This document shows positions 1-12,331 of a stretch of DNA of 64,000 nucleotides, piece by piece. How positions within the stretch are numbered: position 1 is the stretch's first letter; each line of letters starts with the position of its first letter. The DNA is taken from the NCBI GenBank assembly GCA_030272585.1, contig BSYQ01000013.1, positions 2,914,001 to 2,978,000 of the forward strand, in the 5' to 3' direction. The notes under the pieces are model-generated. The model worked only from the letters and a program-made list of their open reading frames with translations. It was not told where the DNA came from and ran no database searches. Source of the DNA: Bryopsis sp. KO-2023. Its lineage: Eukaryota > Chlorophyta > Ulvophyceae > Bryopsidales > Bryopsidaceae. A program made the position numbers and the translations under genes.

Positions 1-540
1 GTGGGGTAACCATAATTGGGCAAATGTTATGCAAATTCGATTCTTTTGGTGTTATTTATGTCCAAAAGAATAAATCTATGTATTATATCAAATAGAGTAA
101 TGAATTGATGGTGAAAAGTTTGCATGGGCAATGGAAAGTCGTTATTTTTATTTTATTTTTTATTTTGTTATTTTTGTGGGGGGGAAGGGGGGCCAAAATG
201 ATCGACTGAACTGCGAGAAGTATCCTCAGAAAAAAAAAACGGGGGTTTTCTTTGCTGATCATGAATACTATGAATCCCATTGTGGATAGAAAATTAAAAA
301 AATCTGTCCTCAAAAAGATATTGGTTTTAGTTTTTCAGTTTCGATCTCTAGAAAATATTCTGGTGTCGGCCTTGTTTTCCTTCTCTTTTTCTTTCAAAAC
401 ATATGTGTATTATTTCATGCGTTTTTTTAACACCAGAGCATTGATATTGACATCCTTGTGGGGCACCTATGCGAATGCCCAGAAAATTTAACATCGGATA
501 TTTTTAAAAGAATAAAAAATTTGTGCCTTTCTTTCTCTAG
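1..540. other. AT-rich non-coding sequence, probably intron
   Basis: No convincing coding exon is seen. The stretch is rich in T and A runs and ends in a pyrimidine tract plus AG at 539-540, which is the splice acceptor of the exon starting at 541. Earlier exons of that gene probably lie outside the window or are too short to recognise. Confidence 0.5.
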
Positions 541-2423
541 GAGAAGATACCTCCCCCCCATTGCCAGCCCCCGAAACCTCTCGTGCCCCCATGTCAGACA
601 CCCCACCCCCCACAGAAACCCCATCGAACCCCTCCCCGCCTGCAAGCTTCCAGCAATCGAGACCCAGCCAACCCAGAAACGAATCCTCGCCAGTCAGACA
701 TGAAAGCCCATCGCCTTCCCCAGAGGTCCTCATGAAATCCAAGTTAAAAAACCTCGTAATCGGCTCCCCCAATGCTGGGGGGAGAGAGGGGGGGCTCGCT
801 ATACCAGCAGCCGCCAGTTTCAGGGCGGTGGGCTTGGTGTTTGATTTCACTAGAGTGTTTCAAATTTTGACGGCTGTGATTTTGGGGATAGCGGCGGCGG
901 TGGGTGTGGATTATGGGATGTCGCCCCTGCTGGGATTGCTCATGGCAGAGGTATGTGTGTTTTTTTGGGGGGGATGTTTGTATAGGGTTCTTTTTACACG
1001 AAAAAGAAAAACAAAGAGGTGAAGAAAATCCACCCTCCCCCCCCCAAAAAATTGAGACTTTGTGATTTTGAAGTGATTGAAAAACGATTTTTTTTTTGGA
1101 AAATAGGACCTGATAGTGCTTGAAAAAAAAACAAGATATTGAACATAACAAAAAATAAAAAATAGGATGATTAGATTGAGGATATGTCTATATAGATGTA
1201 AGCGTGGTAGAAACAAGACAAAATGTTTTCAAAGTGCCTTTTATTTTTATTTTTAGCGAGAATGGTCGAATCTCGAGGCATTAATTCGAGTGGAAAAGCT
1301 ATTGCGCGTTTTTTTTCCCCAGTATTAATTACTCTTCAGATTTTAAGAATTATTTTCTGTTGTTTTATAATTTTTTTCCTTCTAACAGGCGATGGTGATT
1401 GGGGGCGGATGGTGTGTAATGGCAATGAACCCCTATTATATGGAAGATTTGGTAAGGGTTTTCAATTTTCCAAACTGACGAAACCTTTTCGAGCTTTTTT
1501 TGTTTTGTTTTTTTTTTGGGGGGGGGCATTTCTTTTCAATTAAGCAAAAGTCTGACCATTGTGATGAGCAACAGTTCTTTTTTTCTTTTCAAAATCCAAT
1601 AGTGAGAACCCTATGCAACCCATCCACTATGCAAATTAAGATGATATGGGTTCACCATTCCAGCAATAACCAGTCAACCCCTCCTGCCAAACCAGGGTTT
1701 TTCTCTGAAGGCCATTATTACTTTGTTACCTTTCGTATTTTTTATAATTCAAACTCCTTTACCCAAGAATGCCCATCCTCGTAATATCCACCCCCCTCCC
1801 CCCCCCCAAAAAAAAAAGTTTCAAAATAAATAAGAATAAGAAAAGAGGGATCCCCTTTGTTTTACTCAAATAATAATTTAAACTGCCCCTCCGCTCTATT
1901 TTAAAATTTTCTGTCTTCCACTCCATTTTGTATTTCCTCTCCACTCAACATGCATATATATTTTTTTCATTTTTTTCCCCTTCATACACAGGCCACACAA
2001 AAAAAAATTAAAATTAAAACAGATCTGAATATATATGTATCCATACCCCCCCCCCCCTATTTTACATGATTAGTCATACAAACACCAGATATGTTTTCCT
2101 CATCATCCTACCACTATATCAAGGTCTTTTTTTTGTAGGTTTTTCTGTAATTCTTTTTTATTCTTATTTTTTAAAAGTTTTTTTAAAGGTTTTTTTATAT
2201 TTTTTTTTCAAATCTGTAGGTGCGGCGTCGTAGAGCCCTGAATCAAATTGCCATGAAGGAGGGAGGCGGAATCATACCCAGCGTGTTTTATTCAATTCCC
2301 ACCCTCCGCGAAATTCTGACCACAGCTTCCGATCTGGGGGGGGTGGCCAAAGGCATTTCCGAGGATGTTTCAATTTTCGTGGTGGTGGCAGGGGTCGTCG
2401 CAGAGTTTCATGGGGTCGGATAA
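541..2423 (+). CDS. 3' part of an unknown membrane-protein gene (three exons)
   Basis: Exons are 541-950, 1389-1451 and 2220-2423, with TAA at 2421-2423. All junctions are GT-AG in phase 0. The visible product starts with a Pro/Ser-rich, probably disordered segment of about 75 residues (many PPP and SPSPS stretches). Two hydrophobic helices follow: one around FQILTAVILGIAAAVGVDYG, and a second spanning the junction of exons 1 and 2 (LLMAEV/AMVIGGGWCVMAMNP). A basic RRRR patch comes next, then a soluble tail that ends in a Val-rich stretch. I do not recognise the family. The 21-residue middle exon sits in the second membrane helix, and its in-frame fit supports the model. The start codon is not visible, so the gene is partial at its 5' end. 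Function unknown. Confidence 0.6.
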
Positions 2424-3880
2424 TAAGGAAGCCAATGGGAAGGTGGTTTTAATTCATATACGCTGGATTATAAAACAGAAACAGCGTAATGCATGTTGGA
2501 GGGGTGTTTTGCCTCTGTGGCCGGTACTGTTTGTTTTTTTTTTAATGTGTTTTTTTCTACTCCTCTTTTCCTTTTCCCGAGATTTTCTCGAGGAGTGCCC
2601 GAGTGTCGAGATAAGATGCTTTTTTTTTATCTTTCTTTTTTTGTTTACCCTTTTCTGTAAGGTTTCTTTTCTTTCATCATTTTTTTTTTAAATCCATTTA
2701 CAGATGTAGATAGATGTGGTTTTTCTATACATTCTAGGTTGAGAAGAAAAATTAGAAGGAAAAAAAAGGTAGAGGAAGACCATGTTCGAACCTTTGCAGC
2801 CGCCGGATTGGCGAAAAGCAGCGAGACTGTAATTTTCGGAAGGCAAATGTGGGTTTTTTTTGTGGTTTTTTTGTGTGTGTGTGTTTTTTGTCTTGGGTTG
2901 GTTTCCTTGTTCATGTAGAAACTTCTTCCACAACAAATGCATTCTAGAGGGGTTCCGTTCATGGATTTAGTTTTCTCTGGAAAGGAAGGGTGCAGCTTGC
3001 ACTATGTCTGTCCACCAGCTATTTTCAAAAGAAGTCGACAGAAAAACAGATGAGAAGTAAAATTAAAGAAACAAAATAACAAAAAACCCATCCACATGAA
3101 GGAAGAACACCCCCCTTAAAAAAGAAACTTTCACGAAAAAAAAAAAAACACTCCTGATTTCATAGAAAAGATCACCACACCCAGGTGAAGCTAATTAATC
3201 GTTTTCTGCGTGCAATGACTTCAATTCATGTTTTTTTTTTCCAATTCTGTAGAAAATGGAGTTGAGATATGTTTCATCTCTGTGCAAAAGTTGCTTTGGA
3301 GGTTATTCTTGAACTGAAGTGAATTGCAGTAAGATTTTCACAATGAAAAAAAAAATACGTTGGAGGTTAGGTTAACTTCACCCCACATCAATTCCTTTGT
3401 TGTGTCAGACCCAATTGAATGAGATTATATATAGTACAGATCGGATCTTGGCAGCAAGGATATAGTCTTCTTCTTGGTTGTATCTAGGTCTTTCTGTAAG
3501 CTTCGATATGCTGTTTGTTGTATGGCCGAAGTAGCACCTTAAAAAAAAAAATCACTGCAAACAAGCTTAAATAAAATAGAATGCTAAACGAACAAGTAAA
3601 ATCTTTTCATTAAAAATTGAAAAGAATAACGGCTCCGAGTTCCGAGTAACGGTTTTCGAGTAACGGCTGCACGCAGATTTGCATTTTGCACGTAAATGTA
3701 AATAAAATATATGTTTTCGGATGACGTGTCCACTAGAGAAAGAAAAAAACCGATCTAAAACAGGAGTCCGCACATACCAAAGGGCTTCAGGAAAGCAGCA
3801 ACAGTTCAAAAAAAAAGTTGAATAAGAATGGTAGGGGCAGGAAACTGGCTCTACGGGTTTAGCTGTCTGTTTGCTGCTCG
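2424..3880. other. intergenic region upstream of CAP
   Basis: No gene is seen. The stretch holds homopolymer-rich DNA and, at about 3,395-3,537, a segment that recurs inverted near 60.6 kb. The CAP promoter should lie in its last few hundred bases; I see no clear TATA box. Confidence 0.5.
3395..3537 (+). repeat. dispersed repeat, inverted copy at 60.56-60.71 kb
   Basis: About 140 bp (key words: TTGTGTCAGAC, CAATTGAATGAGATTAT, CAGATCGGATCTTGGCAGC, TTCTTCTTGGTTGTATCTAG, CTTTCTGTAAGCTTC) reappears as the reverse complement at about 60,560-60,710 with only scattered differences. No coding potential or terminal repeats are seen, so it may be a short interspersed or MITE-type element. Confidence 0.75.
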
Positions 3881-6800
3881 TTGTCAAGCGGGATTTTCTC
3901 GGTGCTGAAAGTTGCGGGTGTTCAGGATCAACTGCAAAGTATCGTGGAGCGACTGGAGAAGGTCGCAGTCAAGTTCGAGGGAATCAAGGTGAACCTCGCA
4001 ACACCAGATCGCACCACGTGTGGGATCTATTCCGCGGGTCGTCTGTTTCCGCGTTGCCTGTGCGGATCTTTAACGCTGGGGCCTTACCCCTCGACACTCT
4101 GGGATAGATCGACGGCACAGCGCTGCCTGATCGTCGCTGGCTGTCATCCTGTTTTTTTTATCGCTGCAGCACTTGTTGAAACCCCACGATCGTTTTTTCC
4201 TGGTTTTTTCGGGGGCGATCAAGCACGTGTCCTTATTTTCTCCCCTTAACTGGCGACTCGATTGTCATTCTCGCAGACGTCGATTTGGGAAGAAAAAAAA
4301 TGAATTCCCGCTGCCCCGAAAATCGAATCAACCAAATCCGCCAAATCGAACTCGTCAGAATGGGCGGATCGTCAGCTCAAGAACCCCCCCACCAAAAAAA
4401 AAAAAAAAATCAAATTTGGTTTTGCTGGGATTTTGTGAAATGAATCGACCCCCCTGATTTGTTTGATTAATTTGATTTACTCCAGGTCGGACAGGCAAGC
4501 ATTATTGCTGTAGGAGTCCCTGGAGGAGCATCCACCAATGAAACCTCTGCAGCAGGGGCACCCACAGGTTGAATTTCTACACAATCAATTATTTCTTTTT
4601 TCTTTTTTTTTTAAATTGTTTTTTTTTTTCCACACCGACATAACTAACCACCATACGTCCATCGGCGACCCACAAATCTGTCGAGCAAATTCTTCGTCAT
4701 TTCATCATTTTTTCTCCTGAAAAAAGCTGTATTGCTTTCTGATATTCATTCCTCCCCAAACCATTTTCATGTATTATTGAAAAAATAAGTGTTTCTTGTG
4801 TTGTGAAGAAGCTGTGAGTGCAGGGGAGTCCTCCAGCGCTTTTCAAAAAGTGTTGGATGATCACATGACTAAGATTTTGCATGCCGCCGGGAAAATGGGA
4901 CGGCAGGGTGCAGTATGGACTTCAGAAAATCAAAACAAGGTGTTTTTCTGGATTTCATATGGCGCTGCCTTAGTCATCAATTTTGTTTTACCGAGCTTTC
5001 GTCTTTCCCATCCCTGATTGCTGGTCAGACTGAATTTCTGATTTCAGAATTCACCCAACAAAAGAAGTGAAGGATATTAGATTTTTTTAAGTGTAGAAAA
5101 AAGTTTGAGAAAATTGGTGAATGGATTATCATTTGTTCGTGTGATGGAAAGTTTTTCCATTCGTGGAAAGATGGGCTCACCAGTTTATTTTTTTGCTTTT
5201 TTTTATTTTTTTTCAGATTGTGGAAGCAACGGACCTTTTCAAATCTGCCTTCGAGGTAAGGGTCGCATTGTTCTTTTAAAATCTCTTTTTAAAAAAAATT
5301 CTGAATCTTTGTGGAGCCCTGGCCGGTTTTTCCATTTTACCAAGAAAAAATTTTACAAAAATTATGATGAAATTAAACATGTATAATTAAATCAAGTGTT
5401 ACGATTACGATAGGTTATATTTAAGACACTTTGGGATTGTAAATCGAATTCAATTTCAGTAGCTTGTGTTTCAAATTCTCCAAAGATTCCCTGCACTGCG
5501 GTTTGGTCAGTGTGGTGTTGTATTTTATTTTATTTTCCCCCTTTTCCTAACGCTTTTTTTTCTCTTTTTCCTAATGCAGGCTGAAAAAAATGTCGTCGAT
5601 GCTTTATCACAATGCAGAGTGAGTTCCCTTGTCCTTGATTGATTCCTAAGTTTTTTTTGTCAGAAAATTCTGTATAGTGTGACTTGATTTATAAGTCAAG
5701 TTATTAGTTGGTTATAATATAGTTGAAAAAAAACACAATACACAATACATTGCAATGACACCTTGTGGTTTTTTTTGGTTTTTTTTTTGTTACAGAAACC
5801 GTCACAGCCAGAAATGCAAAAACTTGTGCAACCTGTCGTTAATTGCATGACGGCGGCTGCCGAAAAAACTCAGGGGCGAAGGACTGAGTTGTTCAATCAT
5901 TTCAGTTTCGTAAGCGAGTGTCTGAATTCTTTGACTTGGGTGGTACTGGAAGGAGAAGGTGCCGGTGAGTTTTATTTTTTATTTTATCTATATATATTTA
6001 TATATTGATTAGTTATCTAGATAATTCTTAATTAATATATTAATATCGTTTCGTTTTGGTTTTTTTTGTCCAGTATCTTGTATGTGAAGAGCATGTCATA
6101 TTTCTTTCATATTTGGTTTTTTTTATCGACGCACCAATTCCATCTTGTAGTTGATCGAAGGTCAATATTTTTCTGTTCTGCTTTTCTTGTTGGGAAATTT
6201 TCTCTTTTCGACCCAAAAATAAATAAATATTTTGGAATGTTTTCAGAGAAGCCCCCCCTTCACATCAAACAATGCGTCCAGTCCGCCGAATTTTATTCCA
6301 ACAAAATCTTGAAGGAATTTCGGGTGACGGATGTCAGTCATGTGGAATGGGTGAATGGCATCAAGAGCATGATTTTGGCGATGTCCACCTATTGCTCGAC
6401 ATATCATATGAAAGCCCCCACATGGAATCCAGATGGAATCTCAGTTTCAGAGTTCCTTGGCTCAGGTAAAGTTTCTTATTTTCTTGATTGCTGTTTTTTT
6501 TTTTTGGAGAAGTTTTGGTTTTCTTTCAGAATAAAATAAATTAATACATACAAGGAACGAATAAGGGTTTTTTTTCCCTTCCTTTCTAAAATTTCATATT
6601 CTTGATAGTTTTCTCCTTTGCACTTTCCATGGGTAGGGGAAAAAAGAAATATAAATAAATAAATAAAAAGAAATAAGATGTTTGTGGTGTGTTGGGGAAT
6701 GTTGTTGTTGAAAATATTCAATGGAACAGTTTTCGAATATTTGAAGGGAAAAAAAGAAAATAAAAATCTTTTTGGAAAATAGAGCGATGGTGCTGAGTGG

Positions 6801-8744
6801 CAGGTCGCGTTTCTGTTCATGCTTATGATCATTGTTTTTTTGTCACATTTATTTTCTTTTTTTTTTGTTGCGTTTTGAAATGTTGACTTTATCGATTACT
6901 AATCGTTTGAGAGAGATTGTTTTTCAATCTATTAATCTTTTTTTCTTTTTTTTCCACAAAAGACCCCCCAGTGGAAAGTGCTGCGCCGCCTGCAGCCGAG
7001 CCGAAAAAAACACCGGCACCCAAAGTCAAGAAACCTGAATTTCCTGAAAGCAAACCAATGGGGCCACCTCAGGTGGGTGGAAATTTATATACAAGACAAG
7101 ATATGTGTTTTTAAAAACCTTATGGGAACAATAATAGAAATTCTTATCATAAAAATTGTAACGCAAGGCAGTTTACAGGAGATTATGAGCTATCTTCCAT
7201 TTCTGTGTTCTTTCCAACACGTTTTCAATACGCTTGCATTAGAACTGTAAGCAATGCGATTTTTTTAGAAAAAAGAGTGATGTGATTCTGAAAAAGAGTG
7301 ATGTGATGTGACAGGTGCATCCCACAAGATCCTGGCAGCCACAGGTTGATAAACCAAACCCTGCTCATCTGGTTGCTGATGTTTTTGATGCCAAAAAGAA
7401 GGTAAAAATAAATAAATATGAAGACACCCTTTTTTTGTCTATCCTTTTGATCAAAAAGATTGGTATGTAAAGGACGAGCCCACCACTCCCTATGCAAACA
7501 AAAAAAATGAAAAAGAAATATCCTAGTGTTGTTTTTTTTTCTTCTTTTTAACATCATTCGTGGGAAAATCCTGGATATGATCAAATCATGAAACATTCGA
7601 TCATATGCATGTGTGTTTTATCTTTTTCTTATCTTTTTTTTTTCCAGGGGGGGGGGGGGAGGGGAGAGATTGGCAAAGTATCATTATGGTAAAAAAATCT
7701 TACATTCTTTCTGAACACAACTGACAGGGATTGAAGAAAGTAACAGATGCAGAAAAGGCTAAAAACATTCCAGGCAGGTCTGGCTTGGTTCCTGTGAAAT
7801 TACGGTCGACTGGGGCACCCACGGTGAAAGCTGGAAAAACGGAGCTGGTAATGGAGAGGAAATGGACCGTGGAAAATCACAAGGGCAACAAGGAAATCGT
7901 CCTCGAAAACACCAACCCCCGACAAACGGTGTATATCTACAAGTGTGAAGATTCTGTTGTGAAGGTGCGACTGGTCAGAGATGCTTTTTTTCCATTTTTT
8001 ATTTATTTTAATCTTTTTTTTTTTGGGGGGGGGGGGGGGGGTTGCCAGAATGGTAATTCCCTCCCGGGAGGACTAGCTGGGTCTGGATGTAGTTGACAAA
8101 ACTTCATAAGCTTTTGTTTGAGTGATTTCCCACATGTTTGCTGGATCGAGAGTGTGTTTGTTCTTTATGTTGGGTGTTTTTTTTGTTTTTGTTTTTTTAA
8201 TTTGAAAGGTCGATGGAAAAGTGAATGCCATCACCGTGGATTCCTGCAAAAAGCTGGGGCTTCTTTTCGAAACAGTCATGGCCTCGGTGGAGGTCGTGAA
8301 CTCTTCTGCAGTCGATGTTCAGGCAACTGGTCACATCGGGACGTTGGCTGTCGATAAATGCGATGGAGTCAAGGTGAGAACCTCTCGACCCAAATAAGCA
8401 GATAATAGAAAAAGGAGTGGATGTTCATGGACCACTCATTTCTTTTTGTTTTGGTCTCTTTTCACCTCACTTTGTTTTTTAATCAAGAGTGTTACATTCT
8501 CTTATCTTCATGTTAGTTTTTTTGGAATCCATTCAACTTTTTTTCCTTTCTTTCTCTTTTTTTCCAGGTGTATATTCCTGATTCGTCGACCGATGTGGCC
8601 ATTTCGACTGCAAAATCAGCTGGGGTCTTGGTTATTGTCACCGGTGGGGAGGAGCCAGCGGAGTCGGCCGTTCCAGACCAATTTGTCAGTGTGTTTGAAG
8701 AGGGAAAACTGATTACTAGGCCAGCAGAACATGCTGGGGCTTAA
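3881..8744 (+). CDS. CAP: cyclase-associated protein (CAP), actin regulator
   Basis: Twelve exons: 3881-3988, 4486-4567, 4824-4939, 5217-5255, 5580-5618, 5796-5964, 6247-6465, 6963-7072, 7315-7401, 7728-7964, 8209-8373, 8568-8744. They join in frame to about 515 residues, the usual CAP length. In order: an N-terminal coiled coil (DQLQSIVERLEKV); the helical folded domain (exons 3-7, including FNHFSFVSECLNSLTWV and WVNGIKSMILAM); a short Pro-rich linker with KKPEFPESKP; and the C-terminal CARP beta-helix (MERKWTVENHKGN, TVYIYKCEDS, TAKSAGVLVIVTGG). CAP family proteins recycle actin monomers from cofilin and promote nucleotide exchange on G-actin in the cytoplasm. The exact start is unresolved: the first frame is open back to a stop at 3860 and has no ATG, so the start codon may lie in a small upstream exon. 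Exons 10 and 12 were copied into the CACTA element at 26.9-29.3 kb. Confidence 0.92.
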
Positions 8745-11185
8745 GTTTCCAGAAAAAACAAAAACAAAAAAGGTTTCTTATCTTTTATGGGGGTGAACGT
8801 GGGAACAATGCTTTCGTTTTTTTGATTTTATTTTTTTTTTGGGGGGGGGAGGGTGGCTTTGTTCGATATGGAGGTCTGGAGGTCGAGTAGTGTGGAAAGT
8901 GTTTTTTTCTGTGTGTGTGGTGAAGATGGTTTAGTCGCTGGTTTGTTGTTGAGAAGCAAAGTGGATGTTTTATCTCTTTTAAAGGGGTGGTTTTTGGCAG
9001 AGGGTGGGGAGGGGGCATAGAGTTTTTTCGACTTTTTCCTAGGCAGGGTTGGTTTGGGCTGGGGTGTTCTTTTTGTAGTCCTTTTTCCATGTACAACTGC
9101 GCAAACGTGCACTTCCGATTCCGCGAACGCTTTCGCGAAGACTCCTTTGTCCGTCGACCAAACCCAACAAGAAAAAACAAACGACGATAAGAAAGCAATC
9201 AAAAACAGAAACAGCGGGTGCAAATGCAACGGTCGATCACTCTCTCGCGTGCATCAAAAGTCGCCACCAGAATTGGTGACTCATAATCCACACACCGAAA
9301 ACTGGAAAAATGTTGTATCAATCGACGAAACACAAAAAGTTTTGAAGCGACCCGTTTGAGATCGTATACTGGTCAACCACAGTGATCGAGCGAGTCAAAA
9401 CTCGAGAGTGGTACACATATAATGGGATTAGAAAGATTCCAAATCAAAGAAGTCGTGAATGATGAATCCGAGCCAAAAGAGATCTGAAGTAGATCCGAAG
9501 GCGGGTACCCCCGGACTCTGACACGACAATTTTTTCACCAGAATCGGTGACTCATAATCCACACTCCCCTAATAATCTAGCGGCTGGATTGATGGGTTTT
9601 TTTGGTGTTACAATAGAAGCCTAGGCTTGGTGTTATTGATTGGTTCATTAGAGGTTGGAAACACAATGAATTTTTTGTAAACTCTCTTCATCCCTTCTTT
9701 TTCTACTTTTTTATTTTTGGTTGATGAATTAAAATTTGACAAAACACACACAAAAAAAAGAAATTATTCCTCCAAGAAAGAAGCTTTTTTTTAAACAGTC
9801 CAAAGAAATCCAACAGAAATGGTCAATGATGTTTGCATGAACTCTCCAGGTTTTGAAATTTCACAGCTCCGCAGCAAATATGGACAACAAATATGCAGTC
9901 CAGCAAAAGTTTAGGTATTACATTAGCCACTGAGGAGCTGCTGACTAAGACTCCTCCAACAATATAATAATCCAAACAATTTATCCAAAAAGAACAAAAG
10001 AGTTGGGGTCCCAAAATACATTATGTTGAATACACTCGTTCGCAACAGCGATACCGAGTGGTGAAACGGCCGCCAAAGAACGCTTTACAGAATGTAAGCA
10101 AAATAAACGACCATACACCCAACCACCTTCTTCCTTAAATCTCATCCTTTCTCTTTGAGTCTTCCCGACTAAACCCCATGACCGACTCAGTTCTGATCCC
10201 GTTTACTGTATTCCACAATTAAAAAAAATACAAATAATACAAAATACCACAGAAATAGAAGTACCAAATACAAAAAGTAGATTGATTGATCATAACCTAC
10301 AATTAATTGTGCCACAGAGCAGACCTCACTGCTGAAACCTCATTATATATATTGGACTCCAAAACTTCCCAACTTCCTCATTTTAAAAAAATATACAGCC
10401 CGGTGCTCAGTCGAAAGGAGTACGATTCTCTTTCATGAGAAATTCAGTTGCTTGTAGTCAAAGCCCTGTGCCAGTACTTGCCCCCCCCCCCAACTATCAA
10501 CTGCCCCCACGTGGGGCACCGCCACCACCACCTCCTCCTCCTCCACCGCCTCCAGCACCGCTGGCGCCGCCACCTCCAAGGCAGAGGATTTGTCCTTCTC
10601 CTCCACTGTGGTGACCACGTCCATGATTTGATTTGATTTTTTATTTTTTACTCTTTTCACTCTTGCTGAAATTTTTAGCGGGGAAATTGGAAAAATCTGG
10701 AATCTTTCTGACATTCGACAAGAAGAAGCATCGAACAGAGCAGACTGCGAACATGAAAGAAAATTGCATTAGAGGGAATGAGGGTTTTTTTTTGGGCGTG
10801 TTATATATGGTGGGCAGTTGTGGGGAAATTCAAGGATCAAACTTTCTTAGGAGAGATGCTTTTATAAGAAAATTTTCTTCGCTGGGAATGGGGGGAAACT
10901 GAAACAATAGAGAGTGGGTTTCTGTATTTTCTTTTACTTTTAATCCTTACTGTGTTTTAATTGAACAGGTGGTACAAAAAAACTTCTCTTCAGCTGTTGT
11001 ACTCACTAAAGACTCTGAAAAGATACCAACCAAATTTTATATTATTCAGCCAGCAATTTTGCTGCGGGGGTTTGTAAGATGGGCTGTGTAACCTTGGTTC
11101 TTCCAACATCAACTCCTTTTCCACACTCCTTTTGTGGTGAAAGCATTCAGCATCTGAGAAAGGAGGAAACTCCATTGTCTTGCAA
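8745..11185. other. intergenic region between CAP and the first retrotransposon
   Basis: No gene could be supported. A 29-bp direct repeat (core GGTGACTCATAATCCACAC) occurs at about 9,262-9,293 and 9,538-9,568. A T-run/G-run tract lies near 8,829-8,848. Possible small open frames near 9,054-9,359 (+) and 10,433-10,621 (-) lack a good start or supporting context. Confidence 0.5.
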
Positions 11186-11354
11186 GAAATTTACGGTTCC
11201 GCAGGAAGCGCGGTTCCTTTTGCGGAGTTTTAGGGTGGGACGATTGAAAGGACTGATTGCTGAGGTGGTCTGTAGGGGTATCTTTTGGAGTTTTGGATCT
11301 CAGTAGTTTGGGTTCTTAAGCTCACTCAGTTGGTCTTTCTTTACTCGGTTTTTC
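11186..11354 (+). repeat. split direct repeat A1 (left end)
   Basis: This 169-bp segment, starting GAAATTTACGGTTCCGCAGG, is repeated at 15533-15701. It contains a small palindrome, CCGCAGGAAGCGCGG, and forms the left boundary of the element. Confidence 0.9.
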
Positions 11355-11456
11355 TGCTTTATCTTTACCCTCACGGGCACCTGAAGTGCACCGTTTCGAA
11401 CCATTCCTGGCTCAGCCAGCGTGGGGCTTGTCCCTGGATTGTTAGTCCTTTTTTTG

Positions 11457-12269
11457 ATGCCGACTGTCGAGGAAAAGATTGCTGCGTTACAAGCACAGCT
11501 GGATTTGTTGAGAGCGTCAGGAGAGCAGAGTTCCCCGCAATCTCGTTTGGACGGGATTTTGAAGAAATTTGCTGGGTCGGCGGAGATCGCTGAAAGTTTG
11601 GAGGAGCTGTGTCTTGCTCCAGGCAGTGACCCGCCACGGGCGGCGCTAAATCCAGTAGAGGTACCAGCAGCGGCCATTTTTGGCCATTATTTCGACGTGT
11701 TGGACACAGCAGCGGGTGCTCGCGTGGGTGCTGCTCTTGGTGTGCGTTCTGGGTTCTTTGCTGAGTTTAGTTCGTGGGCGCCTGTAGTGGCGTTTGCTTT
11801 TGATTGGTTTGTCCTGTTTGCTCAATTTGCGGCGCACTCGGATCAAGGGACTGCAGTAAAGAAGGCTTTGGAACCTTTTGTATCTTCGTTCGCGCCAATT
11901 TTGGAGTTGGCAGCCAATACGTTGGAAGTACACCGTTTGCACGCAGCACACGTGAACACGCCTTTGTCGGAGGCTTTTCGGGCGGTGTCCACGTCGGTTA
12001 AATTAGCAGCGTCGTCAGGGCGTTTTGTCGGAGACACTGCGCAGGCTACGTTGAAGTCCCTGAGGGACCAACAGCAGAAGGCAGTTTTTAAAAGACAAGC
12101 AGAGGGCTCGTCGCGGAGCGGCGGGTTCAGAGGAGATTCCTCAGGAGGTTTTTCTGGCGGTCGTTTTGGTGGTCGTCAGTTTTCGCAGCGAGGCAGAGGT
12201 CGAGCGAACCCCAACCTTCAGCCTTTGGGTAATAGAGGTGGAGCTCATGGGCAGAACCAAGGCTTCTAA
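11457..12269 (+). CDS. Gag-like ORF1 of the first YR retrotransposon
   Basis: About 270 residues from the first ATG at 11457; an in-frame TTG-initiated extension upstream is less likely. The N-terminus is a predicted coiled coil (VEEKIAALQAQLDLLRAS). The middle is a hydrophobic helical region with the motif FFAEFSSWAPVVAFAFD. The last 50 residues are rich in RGG/GGF repeats, typical of RNA binding. The motif F-x-x-E-x3-W-x-P-V-V-x3-F-D is shared with ORF1 of the second element at 51.5 kb, so this is a conserved structural-protein domain of this element family. The likely role is packaging element RNA. ORF2 starts 60 bp downstream in another frame. Confidence 0.8.
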   Translation: MPTVEEKIAALQAQLDLLRASGEQSSPQSRLDGILKKFAGSAEIAESLEELCLAPGSDPPRAALNPVEVPAAAIFGHYFDVLDTAAGARVGAALGVRSGFFAEFSSWAPVVAFAFDWFVLFAQFAAHSDQGTAVKKALEPFVSSFAPILELAANTLEVHRLHAAHVNTPLSEAFRAVSTSVKLAASSGRFVGDTAQATLKSLRDQQQKAVFKRQAEGSSRSGGFRGDSSGGFSGGRFGGRQFSQRGRGRANPNLQPLGNRGGAHGQNQGF

Positions 12270-12331
12270 GGCAGCGCTGGAGATTGCTCAGGAATTGAGA
12301 AAGTTGCGCGTGCAGGAGGATAAGCCAGGAG

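Noticed and set aside
9054-9359. Possible secreted 101-codon ORF (hydrophobic start, two Cys in CKCNG)
   Set aside because: It begins at TTG, not ATG, and has no supporting exons; kept only as a note.
10433-10621. Small minus-strand ORF (MDVVTTVEEKDKSSALEVAA...)
   Set aside because: Acidic, low-complexity reading with no domain, splice context or neighbour support.
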